Assembly (NCBI RefSeq): GCF_003403035.1 | Contig: NZ_QURN01000012.1 | Span: forward strand, 1-64,000 | Direction of reading: 5' to 3' | Length of the DNA: 64,000 nucleotides | From: Mesorhizobium denitrificans | GTDB lineage: Bacteria; Pseudomonadota; Alphaproteobacteria; Rhizobiales; Rhizobiaceae | Shown: positions 43,715-52,407 of the stretch, in pieces | How the letters are laid out: each line of letters opens with the position of its first letter | How positions within the stretch are numbered: the first letter of the stretch is position 1 | The notes under the pieces: generated by a model | The model's input: the letters and a program-made list of their open reading frames with translations, nothing else | The model's database searches: none | Told to the model about the DNA's origin: nothing | Made by a program: the position numbers and the translations under genes

Positions 43715-44379
43715 GCCTGCACCTCTTGCCCAGGCGCATAATGCTTTTCGAGCGCGGCAAACACGACTTCCGCAATGGCGAGTTCTACGGTGTCAGGATC
43801 CTGATCCGCGTTGATGACTTTGCAGCGCTGTGGCTCGTTGGCGGCAATGTCGAGATAAGCCTGCCTGCGTTGCTCGTGTATGGCGATGGTTTCCTTTTCG
43901 AAGCGGTCCGCGCCTTCTCCCTCCGATCGTCGCGCCGCTGCGCGGTGCAAACCGGTTTCGGCGTCGAGGTCCAAGAACAGCGAAAGGTTAGGCATCATGC
44001 CGTTTATCGCAACGCGCTCGATGGACGCCATCAAGCCTCGTTCGATGTTGCCGGTAACGCCCTGATAGACGCGCGACGAGTCAATAAAGCGGTCGCACAG
44101 CACGATCATCCCGGAGTCGATTGCCGGACGGATAATCTGTTCGACATGGTCGGAGCGCGCAGCGGCAAACAACAGCGCTTCCATTTCCGGGCCGAACTCT
44201 TCGGCCGCGCCGGAAAGCAGAACGTGGCGCACGGCCTCTGCACCGGGTGAACCACCCGGCTCGCGCGTAACGAGAACGGTGTAGCTCTTCTGACGCAGCT
44301 TTTCGGCCAAGCGTTCGATCTGGGTCGATTTGCCCGCACCCTCCCCGCCCTCAAAGGTTATGAAAAATCCCCGCGCCAA
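43711..44379 (-). CDS. tmk: Thymidylate kinase
   Basis: A 222-residue P-loop kinase: [38 protein letters not shown] and the lid region [14 protein letters not shown]. It phosphorylates dTMP to dTDP. It sits between dacF and holB in the conserved operon, with 92 bp to dacF. Confidence 0.95.
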   Translation of the reverse strand: MARGFFITFEGGEGAGKSTQIERLAEKLRQKSYTVLVTREPGGSPGAEAVRHVLLSGAAEEFGPEMEALLFAAARSDHVEQIIRPAIDSGMIVLCDRFIDSSRVYQGVTGNIERGLMASIERVAINGMMPNLSLFLDLDAETGLHRAAARRSEGEGADRFEKETIAIHEQRRQAYLDIAANEPQRCKVINADQDPDTVELAIAEVVFAALEKHYAPGQEVQA

Positions 44380-44471
44380 TGCTCTTATCCAAGGTTTTGG
44401 TGAAACCTACTTAGTGCGATTCATCGCAGTGTTGAAGTGTAGAGCGGACTTTTAGGCGGATGAGGCGTAAG

Positions 44472-45647
44472 CTAAAGGAAATCGCGGAGCCAGCCGAAGG
44501 CGAGTTCTTCGGCGGCGCTGCGGGCGCGCTGGCTTAGCGTACCCTTGCCAATGTCTTCCGCAGCGAAAAGTGGTGTTTCCTGCGTCAATTGCTGGTCTAC
44601 CCAGACCTTGAGCGAGCCGACCGGCGTTCCTTTCACGATGGGAGCGGTCAGCGGGCCATTATAGACGACATGGGCGACGACCTTGCCGCGATTTTCCTGC
44701 GGCAGGAAAATCGAAACGGCGCCCTTGGCTTTGAGCTCAACAGAAGGCTTGTCGCCGCCAAAAACCTTCGCGCGCCCGACGACAGTATCGGCGGCAAACA
44801 ACGGCGCGCGCTCGAACGCCGTCATGCCCCACTCGACAATGCGACGGGCTTCTTCGGCACGTTCCTTGTCGCTCGTCAAGCCGCCCAACGCGACGAACAA
44901 GCGACGATCATTACGCGCTGCCGAACCCACAAACGCATAGCCGGATTCTTCCGTGAAGCCGGTGCCCAGACCATCCGCTCCAATGCCCATGGCGAGCAGC
45001 GGATTGCGGTTGCGCTGGGTGATCTTGTTCCACGTAAATTCGGGCTGGCTGTAATATTTGTAGAACTGCGGATAGTCGCGCCAGAGATGGTTGGCGAGCG
45101 TGACCAGTTCGCGCATCGTGACCACCTGCCCCGATGCTGGCAGGCCGGTGGAATTCACGAAGCGAGACCTTGTCATGCCTAACGCCTGCGCGCGGCTGTT
45201 CATGCGCTCGGAAAAGGCGGTTTCCGATCCGGCCATGCCTTCCGCGATGATGATGCAGCCATCGTTGGCGGATTGCACAATCACACCCTGAATCAAATCT
45301 TCCAGCCGGACTTCTGAGTTCAGCGCGGCAAACATCGTGGATGTGCGCGACGGCGCACCACCCGTGCGCCAGGCATATTCGCTGACCTTGAAAGTGTCGT
45401 TCATGCTGGCTTTGCCGCTGGCGATGGCGTCGAACACGACCTCCATCGTCATGAGCTTGGCAAGCGATGCCGGCGGAACGGAAGTGTCGGCGTTCTTGGC
45501 AATGAGGATGGTGCCGGAATCGGCGTCGATCATGAACGCCTGCTGCGCCTTGGTTTCGAAAAGCTGAGCGTTGGCAGCGCCAACCGTGAGCAACAAAAGG
45601 CCGATGACGACTTGGAATGTTGCTGCAATTCGCGGAAGTAAATGCAC
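44472..45647 (-). CDS. dacF: D-alanyl-D-alanine carboxypeptidase (DacF/DacC type)
   Basis: A 391-residue secreted serine peptidase: signal peptide 1-27, SxxK motif S61-L-A-K64, SxN motif S126-A-N128, and a C-terminal PBP5-like beta domain (about 290-370) with an amphipathic tail that may anchor it to the membrane. The third motif, normally K-T-G, reads G228-T-G230 in DGLGTGFTEES, so the usual catalytic lysine is replaced by glycine. Activity may be altered. It lies 16 bp after rlpA; both act on peptidoglycan. Confidence 0.9.
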   Translation of the reverse strand: MHLLPRIAATFQVVIGLLLLTVGAANAQLFETKAQQAFMIDADSGTILIAKNADTSVPPASLAKLMTMEVVFDAIASGKASMNDTFKVSEYAWRTGGAPSRTSTMFAALNSEVRLEDLIQGVIVQSANDGCIIIAEGMAGSETAFSERMNSRAQALGMTRSRFVNSTGLPASGQVVTMRELVTLANHLWRDYPQFYKYYSQPEFTWNKITQRNRNPLLAMGIGADGLGTGFTEESGYAFVGSAARNDRRLFVALGGLTSDKERAEEARRIVEWGMTAFERAPLFAADTVVGRAKVFGGDKPSVELKAKGAVSIFLPQENRGKVVAHVVYNGPLTAPIVKGTPVGSLKVWVDQQLTQETPLFAAEDIGKGTLSQRARSAAEELAFGWLRDFL

Positions 45648-45663
45648 TTGGGTGAGCCGCGTG

Positions 45664-46863
45664 TCAGTTACGAACAGTCATTGCGTCTTCGGCACCGAGC
45701 GACCATGCAGCCTCAAGCATGGCATCCGGCGTCGCGCGGCCATCGGCATATAGATCGAGTTCGAACCAGCGCACGCCACGATCATCAACCGTCGAGGACA
45801 TTTCCGCACGACCATAGGCTGAGAGCGCCTTTTCGAGACGCCGTGCCTCAGCTTCGTTCTCGAACGAACCGACCATCACATAATCGCTCGCTGGGGTGGC
45901 GTTCTGCCTCGTGAGCAGGCTGGCGAAGGCAGGGTTCTCACGCTTGGTTTCAGCCGGAGCATATGACAGGGAAAGTGCGGCAACCGTGACCGGAGCTTCG
46001 TCCGGGCGATAGGTCACGATCGGTCCCATTTCAGGCAGCACCAGTTGCGAAATACCAGGTGCGCCAGCGTCGAAACCATCCATCGATGCTGTCGTCACAA
46101 GAGGTTGCGACGGAACGGGTTGCTCTGCATCGGAGAGAACGCCGGGGAACGGCGATGATTGCGAATCCGACGGCGTTGCGCCGTTCATTGCGACCATCAC
46201 ACCGGTCGGCAGTCCGTCAGAAGGATCGGGCGCATTCTTGCCGGGGCGATAAGACGCCATCAAGAATGCATCATCCTGACCATCAAGCGGCGCACGGCCA
46301 ACATACTCGACTTTCACATTGGCGGTGCCGGAGTGGACGTAATCCAGCATCTCGGCGGCGCGGCGCGAAAGATCAATGATGCGGCCATTGGAATATGGCC
46401 CGCGATCATTGATGCGCACGATGACGGAGGAACCGTTCTTCGTATTGGTAACGCGCGCATAGCTCGGCAGCGGCATTGTTGGATGCGCCGCGGTGAGATG
46501 CGTCATGTCGTAAATTTCGCCATTGGCGGTTAGGCGGCCGTGGAAAGCATCGCCATACCACGAAGCCGCGCCAAGCTTGGAATAGCTGCTGATTTCCTTG
46601 GGGTAATACCACTTGCCGCGGATCTGGTAAGGCTTGCCGATCTGCTCGCGCCCACCCCCGCGTTTCAGCCGCGAACGCTCTGTGGAAACGCGTGGGCTGG
46701 CTTTCACGCCATATTCTGCCTCGGAAAAATATTCCGTAGGCCGCTTTTTGGCGACGGCAGAGCGAACGGTTGTATCAGAACTTGTACAGGCCGCGAGCAT
46801 GGCGGCCGAAATCGACATCACAGCGATGACTGAAGCGTGGCTTAGCCGCGTCTTTTTAGGCAT
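45664..46863 (-). CDS. rlpA: RlpA-like lipoprotein with SPOR domain
   Basis: A 399-residue lipoprotein: lipobox MLAAC near residue 25, a double-psi beta-barrel RlpA domain (about 100-190, with GAASWYGDAFHGRLTANGE and VRINDRGPYSNGRIIDLSRRA), a Pro/Ser-rich linker and a C-terminal SPOR domain (about 325-399) that binds denuded glycan at the septum. RlpA proteins cleave or organise septal peptidoglycan. It is the first gene of the operon with dacF. Repeated TTAA boxes lie upstream. Confidence 0.92.
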   Translation of the reverse strand: MPKKTRLSHASVIAVMSISAAMLAACTSSDTTVRSAVAKKRPTEYFSEAEYGVKASPRVSTERSRLKRGGGREQIGKPYQIRGKWYYPKEISSYSKLGAASWYGDAFHGRLTANGEIYDMTHLTAAHPTMPLPSYARVTNTKNGSSVIVRINDRGPYSNGRIIDLSRRAAEMLDYVHSGTANVKVEYVGRAPLDGQDDAFLMASYRPGKNAPDPSDGLPTGVMVAMNGATPSDSQSSPFPGVLSDAEQPVPSQPLVTTASMDGFDAGAPGISQLVLPEMGPIVTYRPDEAPVTVAALSLSYAPAETKRENPAFASLLTRQNATPASDYVMVGSFENEAEARRLEKALSAYGRAEMSSTVDDRGVRWFELDLYADGRATPDAMLEAAWSLGAEDAMTVRN

Positions 46864-47277
46864 CGTTGGCGCATCCCCTGCGTCAATTCATTCGGATGGG
46901 ACGAACGTCCCTGAGAACGCAGCCCCTTGATGCCGCCTCTCCTGTTTAATCAGGATTAATTAGCGGTGAATTAATCGATTATGTCCGGAAGTAGGCAAGA
47001 ATGTGGCCGGAACTGTGCGGAGTGCTGGTTGTCCCGCGCCAAACGCGGTTCCGGCCGCGCCATTAACGGCCAAACCTTAAATTTCGTTCATGTTTTGGAC
47101 GGCTCAGAGTGCTGCCACAATTGAGGCAGAGCTATTCTCGCATTGGCATCGCCATGCACAGCGTCCTCGCCCCAAACGGCGTTCCACTGACGCATTCCGC
47201 TGCCTCCATTTGCGCTTTGCTTACCCGCTCACTCCGTGGCGCGGGCTGATTGCGAACGTCTTTAAGGAGGACGAAAC
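46864..47277. promoter_or_regulatory. Divergent promoter region of rlpA and the Cys-repeat protein
   Basis: No gene is evident in these 414 bp. GATTAATT (46954-46961) and AATTAATC (46969-46976) form a perfect inverted repeat with a 7 nt spacer. TTAA boxes occur at 46946, 46956 and 46971; two are spaced 6 nt apart, close to but not exactly the TTAA-N7-TTAA CtrA motif. CtrA control of the septal rlpA gene would make sense but is only suggested. AAGGAGG lies just before the ATG at 47278. Confidence 0.4.
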
Positions 47278-47946
47278 ATGAAGTCGAACCTTGGAATCCC
47301 ACTTTTTGCTGTACTGGCCGTCGCCGCGACCGGATACATTGTCAGCCCCGCCAGCGCCGCAGGACAAACGACAGAGCAGATTTGCAGCGCAAAATATCAG
47401 GCGGCCAAAGCTGGCGGAACCTTGAACGGCCAGAAATGGCCCGCGTTCTATTCGGATTGTGCGGCAAGCATCAACGCAAACGGCAATGCTGGCGCAGCCG
47501 CAAATCCTGCTCCTGCAAGCAGCACTTCGAAAAGCTCAACCACGACAGCAACCGCACCAGCCAAGAGCACGCCTGCTTCGACGTCAGGCAACCACCAAAC
47601 GACGCAACAGATATGCAGCTCGAGCTATCAGGCTGCCAAGGCTGCAGGAACGCTAGGCGGTCAAACCTGGCCAGCATATCTTTCGGCGTGCAGCGACAAG
47701 ATCAAGCAATATTCCGATACAAGCCAGCCGACGCCACCAGAGCCAACAATATCGAAAACGGCAGCGAAAAAAGTGATGCCCGTTGCGAATGGAAATGCAT
47801 CTCCGGGTGAAGTCGCCTTCCAGCAACGCATCCATGAATGCGCATCAGAGTGGCAGCAGCAAAAGGCCAACGGCACACTTCCGAACGGAGCCAAGTGGCC
47901 GCAATTCTGGAGCCAGTGCAACACCCAGCTCAAATCCCAGATGTAA
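47278..47946 (+). CDS. Secreted protein with three Cys-pair repeats
   Basis: The 222 residues start with a signal peptide (to about Ala27, PASA-AG). Three copies of a roughly 33-residue repeat follow, with pattern C-x(3)-YQ-x-AKA-x-GTL-x-GQ-x-WPA-x(3)-C: residues about 31-66, 106-140 and 178-217, the last diverged (HECASEW, NGAKWPQFWSQC). Each repeat has two cysteines that could form a disulfide. Linkers are Ser/Thr/Ala-rich. The layout recalls PsiF-type small repeats but the sequence differs and I do not recognise the family. Strong AAGGAGG ribosome-binding site. Probably periplasmic or surface located. Confidence 0.75.
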   Translation: MKSNLGIPLFAVLAVAATGYIVSPASAAGQTTEQICSAKYQAAKAGGTLNGQKWPAFYSDCAASINANGNAGAAANPAPASSTSKSSTTTATAPAKSTPASTSGNHQTTQQICSSSYQAAKAAGTLGGQTWPAYLSACSDKIKQYSDTSQPTPPEPTISKTAAKKVMPVANGNASPGEVAFQQRIHECASEWQQQKANGTLPNGAKWPQFWSQCNTQLKSQM

Positions 47947-48087
47947 GACGATTATCCTGTCGAGCTTAACGGGATCAGGCGCTCGCGTCTGATCCCAAAT
48001 TAGCACTATTGAATATTGTTCAAGACTAAATCCGCCGGTTGTCTCGCCGGACAATAGATTATATCTGATTATCTAATATTCACTCAT

Positions 48088-48978
48088 ATGTTGGTGCTTC
48101 TAATGCCGCCTGTTGTTAGGCGAAACCTAAAAGCAATATATATCTCAGCCGCTTTGCTGCTAGCGGGATGCATTGTCACCGCCGCCGCATTGGCGACAGT
48201 AAAGCTTCATAATCAGACCAAGCTAATAAAGCAGCTATACAAATATAGATTTGTCAGCGAGAGCCAGCGGCAAGAAACTGGCTATGATTTGCACGCATTG
48301 CCAAACCCGTTTCATGCACAGAAGGATGAAATTCGGAATATCAAGAAGGCATCGGCATCAATCGATGCAATGTGGAAGCAGCTAACGCCAGTCGCGCAGC
48401 AGTACTCATATTTTGGCAACAGTCGCGATTTGCCCGTTGGCGCTATGTTGGTGGTCGCCGCCTTTTATGACTATGGAAACAAAGCACCGAACGACGCGAA
48501 GCCTGGCTGTGTTTCGATCAACGAAAACACGGACTTCAAGTCGCTGGAAGAGCCTACGTTTTTGGACCACAGCCAAAGCGAGATCGGATGCTGCACCGAT
48601 TTTGCGCTGATGCTCGCATCATTCCTGACCCATCTCGGGATTGATGTTGAAGTTTTGAATAACGGAAATCATCAGGCCCTGATGATCTCGACAGACGGAA
48701 AAAACGGGTTTTTGGATTCGAATAGTCTAACTTTCATTCCCGAATATTTCGCCGAAACCCCCGAACATGAATCGCGAGATATCTATTATTTCACACCATA
48801 TGACGGCTCTCGCGTTGATATTTTCCAACAGTTCCTGATGAGATCGGTCATGTTCGGGGAGCCGCAATTCCAGAGCGTTGCCTGGAAGCACATGAAGCCG
48901 GCCGAGCATTTCGCCAAAATGCGCGCGAACTATCTGATACGCGACGGAGCACCTGCTTATTCACAAGCTCTGCGCTGA
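48088..48978 (+). CDS. Membrane-anchored transglutaminase-like protein
   Basis: A 296-residue protein with one N-terminal membrane helix (about 16-38) and a periplasmic domain. Residues EIGCCTDFALMLASFL (C168/C169), NGNHQALM (H195) and GFLDSNS (D210) reproduce the Cys-His-Asp order and spacing of the transglutaminase-like cysteine-protease superfamily. The ATG at 48088 or 48103 starts it. It stands alone, 140 bp after the Cys-repeat gene. A peptidase or cross-linking role in the periplasm is inference. Confidence 0.7.
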   Translation: MLVLLMPPVVRRNLKAIYISAALLLAGCIVTAAALATVKLHNQTKLIKQLYKYRFVSESQRQETGYDLHALPNPFHAQKDEIRNIKKASASIDAMWKQLTPVAQQYSYFGNSRDLPVGAMLVVAAFYDYGNKAPNDAKPGCVSINENTDFKSLEEPTFLDHSQSEIGCCTDFALMLASFLTHLGIDVEVLNNGNHQALMISTDGKNGFLDSNSLTFIPEYFAETPEHESRDIYYFTPYDGSRVDIFQQFLMRSVMFGEPQFQSVAWKHMKPAEHFAKMRANYLIRDGAPAYSQALR

Positions 48979-49124
48979 ATGCGCGCGAAGCTGCAGATCG
49001 TGTTGACGCAGCGTTGCAAGCGGCTATAAGCGGCGAAGCAAGAACCAAATAGTTGCAAAACGAGCTTCACGGTCGTTTCAGCGCATCGCGAAAAAGGCAA
49101 ATAGCTCAAACAGATCAGCTAGAT

Positions 49125-49214
49125 GGAAGAGTGGCCGAGCGGTTTAAGGCACCGGTCTTGAAAACCGGCGTGGGTGCAAGCTCACCGTGGGTTCGAATCC
49201 CACCTCTTCCGCCA
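49125..49214 (+). tRNA. tRNA-Ser (TGA anticodon)
   Basis: Acceptor stem GGAAGAG (49125-49131) pairs with CTCTTCC (49204-49210), followed by discriminator G and encoded CCA. The anticodon loop is CTTGAAA with anticodon TGA, flanked by the CCGGT/ACCGG stem. A long variable arm (GTGGGTGCAAGCTCACC) identifies a class II serine tRNA, and GGTTCGAATCC is the T-loop. A T-run follows immediately. Confidence 0.97.
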
Positions 49215-49233
49215 TTTTTTTTCCGCCATTTTT
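49207..49233. repeat. Tandem duplication of the tRNA-Ser 3' end
   Basis: TTCCGCCATTTTTT at 49207-49220 is repeated at 49221-49233 with a period of 14. The unit includes the last bases of the tRNA acceptor arm and CCA. Such partial duplications can be attachment-site remnants of tRNA-targeting integrases, although a simple slippage event is also possible. Confidence 0.55.
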
Positions 49234-49265
49234 GATTAGATAAGCTATTGATATACATCAATTAT

Positions 49266-49823
49266 ATGAAAATCAATATACCAGAACATTTAAAAGACCG
49301 TTTTGTTGCGTTAGATAATATTAAGTATAGCGAACCGCCATTACCCTGGAAAAAGATAGGTATATTATCTGTTGGCGGATTAACTGATGTTGGATTTGCA
49401 CATTCATCTGAACTACTTATAATCGTTTCTGCTTCGGGTAGAGGATTATTGGATTGCAGAAAAGGCACTTTTATTGCACGCGATACGGATGAAAACTTTG
49501 AATTTGATATTGGTAATCTGGAAGTAGAAGGTATAGGACCGCTACAAGGCCAAAAAATCCGCACTAACGGACTGTATGGTGGAGGTCTTTCTACTTCTAC
49601 AAGTGATGGTTGGCGTATCGAGCGTCACCCATTATCTTGGCCAGACGAAGAATTATTTCTATCGTCACAATGGCAAACAATGCTCTGGACTAAGCCTGGT
49701 AAGAAGATAGAAATTACAAAGCTGGGCGATTTTATTACTGAAGTTCGAGCTTTTGGTTTTTCGCCCAATGGTATGATTCTAATAATCGCAACATCCTCCG
49801 ACATTGCAATTTACGGGCGGTAA
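49266..49823 (+). CDS. AT-rich hypothetical protein, likely horizontally acquired
   Basis: The 185 residues are beta-rich (KKIGILSVGGLTDVGF, HSSELLIIVSASGRGLLD, VRAFGFSPNGMILIIATS) without signal peptide. The base composition is markedly more AT-rich than all surrounding genes, and it begins about 50 bp after the tRNA-Ser gene, the classic location for acquired DNA. I have the impression of an immunity-protein or WD-like small family but cannot name it. ATG at 49266; a TTG at 49248 is in frame. Confidence 0.65.
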   Translation: MKINIPEHLKDRFVALDNIKYSEPPLPWKKIGILSVGGLTDVGFAHSSELLIIVSASGRGLLDCRKGTFIARDTDENFEFDIGNLEVEGIGPLQGQKIRTNGLYGGGLSTSTSDGWRIERHPLSWPDEELFLSSQWQTMLWTKPGKKIEITKLGDFITEVRAFGFSPNGMILIIATSSDIAIYGR

Positions 49824-50396
49824 ATAACTGTCCTCGTAGCTTTTTATGCAAAAGTGAAGGCAAAGAAATTTACGAAGCTCCCTGACGAAGACAGGCAGCG
49901 CATGGCGCGACTCTATGAAGAAGTTAAGGGTCGCCTGACGGAAATGTCGATGATTGTCGGGACTGCGATAACTATGGCAATGCACAGCCTGCCAGATAGT
50001 TCATTGCGCCCTCAAAGTCAGCCGTTGCGCCCCGTGAATACGTTTGATGGGTTGTCAATCCAGAACAACACAAACGAGCCGCACAAAAGCACGACGTATG
50101 AGCCAAACAACCGCCAAAGCATCTCGCCGGGGATGAGTGCAAGACCCATGAATTGCGCGATCAACAGAGCCATCATTGCCAGCGTGCTGAACATGCAGAT
50201 TGGGCGAAGGACTTTGCATAGTGCCGTTATCATTACACCTACTCCGAACGCCGCATCATTTCGCAGAGAATTCTAAACATTCCGCAAAATTTGTGCATCG
50301 CTTTTACTGCATGGGGCTATGACCGATTTGCAGGAGTGCCCTGTTTGAGTGTGCCCCTGCGATACAGCAAAGCTTGTGCTGGACTCTTAAGTCGCC
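49824..50396. other. Intergenic stretch with gene remnants
   Basis: From 49854 a plus-strand GTG frame encodes KKFTKLPDEDRQRMARLYEEVKGRLTEM, which looks like the start of a real helical protein, but the frame then runs antisense to the small membrane-protein gene at 50018-50233 and loses protein character. This is probably a decayed or truncated gene. Apart from the small minus-strand gene, I see no other support for coding. Confidence 0.4.
50018..50233 (-). CDS. Small two-helix membrane protein
   Basis: The 71 residues contain two clear hydrophobic segments (MFSTLAMMALLIAQFMGLAL, and LFGSYVVLLCGSFVLFWI) joined by a short loop, and a polar C-terminus (DNPSNVFTGRNG). GGAG/AGG lies at 4-8 bases before the ATG. 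No family is recognised. Confidence 0.5.
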   Translation of the reverse strand: MITALCKVLRPICMFSTLAMMALLIAQFMGLALIPGEMLWRLFGSYVVLLCGSFVLFWIDNPSNVFTGRNG

Positions 50397-51491
50397 CTAC
50401 CCTTTCGCCCACGCTTTCAGCAGGTGTTCTGCGCGAGCGTACTGATTGACCATATGGACCGGAGCGTCGAGCGCAGCCGCGGCGCGGAGCGGCCAATGCG
50501 GATCAGCCATAAAGGCGCGGGCAACCGCAACGACATCAGCACGACCAGACGCAACGATCTCTTCGGCCTGCGCGGAATTGTCGATCATGCCGACAGCACG
50601 GACGACAATGCCCGTATTCTTGCGGATATACTCTGCCAGATGCACCTGATAGCCCGGCCCAACCGGGATTTTCTGATGCGGAGAAATGCCGCCACTTGAG
50701 CAGCAAATATAGCTGATACCTTCAGCCTGAATGGCCTTCACAACTTCCACGCACTCGTTTTCGTCAAAGCCGCCGTCAACCCAATCCTTAACCGACAGGC
50801 GCGCGCCGAGCATAAGCGAAGGCGCAGCTTTGCGAATGGCGCGGGCGACTTCGATGATGAAGCGCATGCGATTTTCGAGCGACCCGCCCCAGCGATCCGT
50901 CCGCTTGTTCGACAACGGCGAAAGGAATTGATTGATCAGATAACCGTGGGCGCCGTGAACTTCGATGAAATCAAAACCAGCGCGCACGGCCCGCGCAGCC
51001 GACAGGCCGAATTTCTCCACGGTTTCAAGAATCTCGTCTTCGGTGAGCGCGTGCGGCGTTGGATGGCCCTTGTCGTAAGGAACGGCAGAAGCGGAAACGG
51101 TTTCCCAAGGATCCTGACCCGGCTTCAGCGGGTGGCCACCTTGCCACGGAAACTGACACGAGGCTTTGCGCCCCGCATGAGCCAACTGCACACCGAATTT
51201 TGCACCGGGCGTTGCCACCATGCGCGCGGCATTCAGTGCGCGCTTGGCAGCAGCTTCATTGTGGTCTGAATACAGCCCGTGACAGCCATGCGAAATGCGG
51301 CCGCGACGTTCGACGTCCGTCATTTCTACCGTGATCATGGATGCGCCCGACATCGCAAGATTCATCCAATGATAGAGATGCCAGTCAGTCGCGGACCCGT
51401 CGTCGGCCGAATATTGGCACATGGGCGCAATGGCAATGCGGTTTGCGAACTCAAGGCCACCAATGGTGATCGGCTGAAACAGAGCGGACAT
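50397..51491 (-). CDS. Old yellow enzyme-type NADH:flavin oxidoreductase (YqjM-like)
   Basis: A 364-residue FMN TIM-barrel enzyme: LFQPITIGGLEFANRIAIAPMCQYSADDG (with the YqjM-type Cys), QLAHAGRKAS, DFIEVHGAHGYLINQFLSPLSNKRTDRWGGS (substrate-binding His/His region) and GRADVVAVARAFMADPHWP. It reduces activated alkenes, quinones or electrophiles with NADPH. The ATG at 51491 gives the family start; the frame extends to 51602 without homology. Confidence 0.93.
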   Translation of the reverse strand: MSALFQPITIGGLEFANRIAIAPMCQYSADDGSATDWHLYHWMNLAMSGASMITVEMTDVERRGRISHGCHGLYSDHNEAAAKRALNAARMVATPGAKFGVQLAHAGRKASCQFPWQGGHPLKPGQDPWETVSASAVPYDKGHPTPHALTEDEILETVEKFGLSAARAVRAGFDFIEVHGAHGYLINQFLSPLSNKRTDRWGGSLENRMRFIIEVARAIRKAAPSLMLGARLSVKDWVDGGFDENECVEVVKAIQAEGISYICCSSGGISPHQKIPVGPGYQVHLAEYIRKNTGIVVRAVGMIDNSAQAEEIVASGRADVVAVARAFMADPHWPLRAAAALDAPVHMVNQYARAEHLLKAWAKG

Positions 51492-51549
51492 GATATCTTT
51501 TCTTGGAATCTGGTTGGCGGGAGCCGCAATGTAAGCGGCGCCGCCCGTT

Positions 51550-51798
51550 TTACAACGGTTGCTTGCTGAAAGATTCCATGAGCGACAGCGGGTTCGCATC
51601 AATCGCGCAGGCTATGCGCACCAATTCATGCAGGCTGATTTCGCTTTTGCCCAACTCGTATTGATCAAGCTTTTCTTCCGGATCGCCGGATACACGCGCC
51701 AGCTTCTTGAGCGGCATTTTATGCTTGAGCCGGGCGGTGTGAATGTTTTGGCCAATCGTGCGCCGCAATTCGCGCAGCATGTCTGAATTAAATTGCAT
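51550..51798 (-). CDS. Small XRE-family helix-turn-helix protein
   Basis: The 82 residues form a helix-turn-helix of the Cro/CI type: NIHTARLKHKMPLKKLARVSGDPEEKLDQYELGKSEISLHELVRIACAIDANP. It has no sensor domain. It lies just upstream of the OYE gene in the same orientation and might regulate it; the 58 bp spacing to the OYE start permits co-transcription. Confidence 0.8.
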   Translation of the reverse strand: MQFNSDMLRELRRTIGQNIHTARLKHKMPLKKLARVSGDPEEKLDQYELGKSEISLHELVRIACAIDANPLSLMESFSKQPL

Positions 51799-52029
51799 GG
51801 ATTCCTCTGGTGTCAGGAGGTTGAAACCACGCCCATAAACGTGTGCTGCTTATTCCCCTTGCGGGTATTCTATTCGCTGCACTCCCGACATAAGAAATCG
51901 CGCCCGCGAGAATCGCAAGCACAAAATCGGTCAACCGGGAGCGTACCGTTATGGGGTAGCGGTTTCAAACGCTAACCCATACCTAGCACGATTCCCGGCA
52001 GAGACAATTCTAATTTAGCGAGTTCGCTA

Positions 52030-52407
52030 TTACTTCTTCTTGGCGCGACGGCGAGCCGCGACATAAGCACCGGCTACTGCCAGCGCCGGGAGGCCAAGGC
52101 CAAGAACCGGACCGGGCGCGGAGCGAGAAATACCGTCTCCACCACTTCCGCCGCTTGTGCCACTGCCACCGTAGCCACCACCGTTGCCGCCATAGGAGGA
52201 GCTGCTACGCCTGACGTCTGCGCCGCTGCTCTTATGTTGGGTTACACCGCCGCTATTGCCACCCGTCCGTATGTTCGAGTTTTGGCTGCCCTGTTCGTTG
52301 TGAGACTTCTGGGGGTAGTAGGCACCCCAAGGTCCCGCTGCCGCACTCGAAACAGCGGCGACACTCAGAACTACAGCCGCTGCGGCTGGAATGAGAACCT
52401 TCGCCAT
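52030..52407 (-). CDS. Secreted Gly/Ser-rich protein with C-terminal membrane-anchor signal
   Basis: A 125-residue protein with signal peptide (about 1-24), a low-complexity Gly/Ser region (about 65-90, GGNGGGYGGSGTSGGSGG) and a C-terminus of GPVLGLGLPALAVAGAYVAARRRAKKK. A short motif, a hydrophobic helix and a basic end form the tripartite layout of PEP-CTERM-like or sortase-like sorting signals. A PGPxxGxGLP variant occurs in rhizobial secreted proteins as far as I recall. It may be processed and attached to the envelope. Confidence 0.7.
   Translation of the reverse strand: MAKVLIPAAAAVVLSVAAVSSAAAGPWGAYYPQKSHNEQGSQNSNIRTGGNSGGVTQHKSSGADVRRSSSSYGGNGGGYGGSGTSGGSGGDGISRSAPGPVLGLGLPALAVAGAYVAARRRAKKK

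Noticed and set aside
46946-46976. Firm CtrA binding site upstream of rlpA
   Set aside because: TTAA boxes are present but spacing is 6 or 11 nt, not the N7 of the consensus; kept only as a hint.
49053-49235. ORF of 60 aa spanning the tRNA-Ser gene
   Set aside because: It is the tRNA gene read as protein; no ribosome-binding site or protein character.
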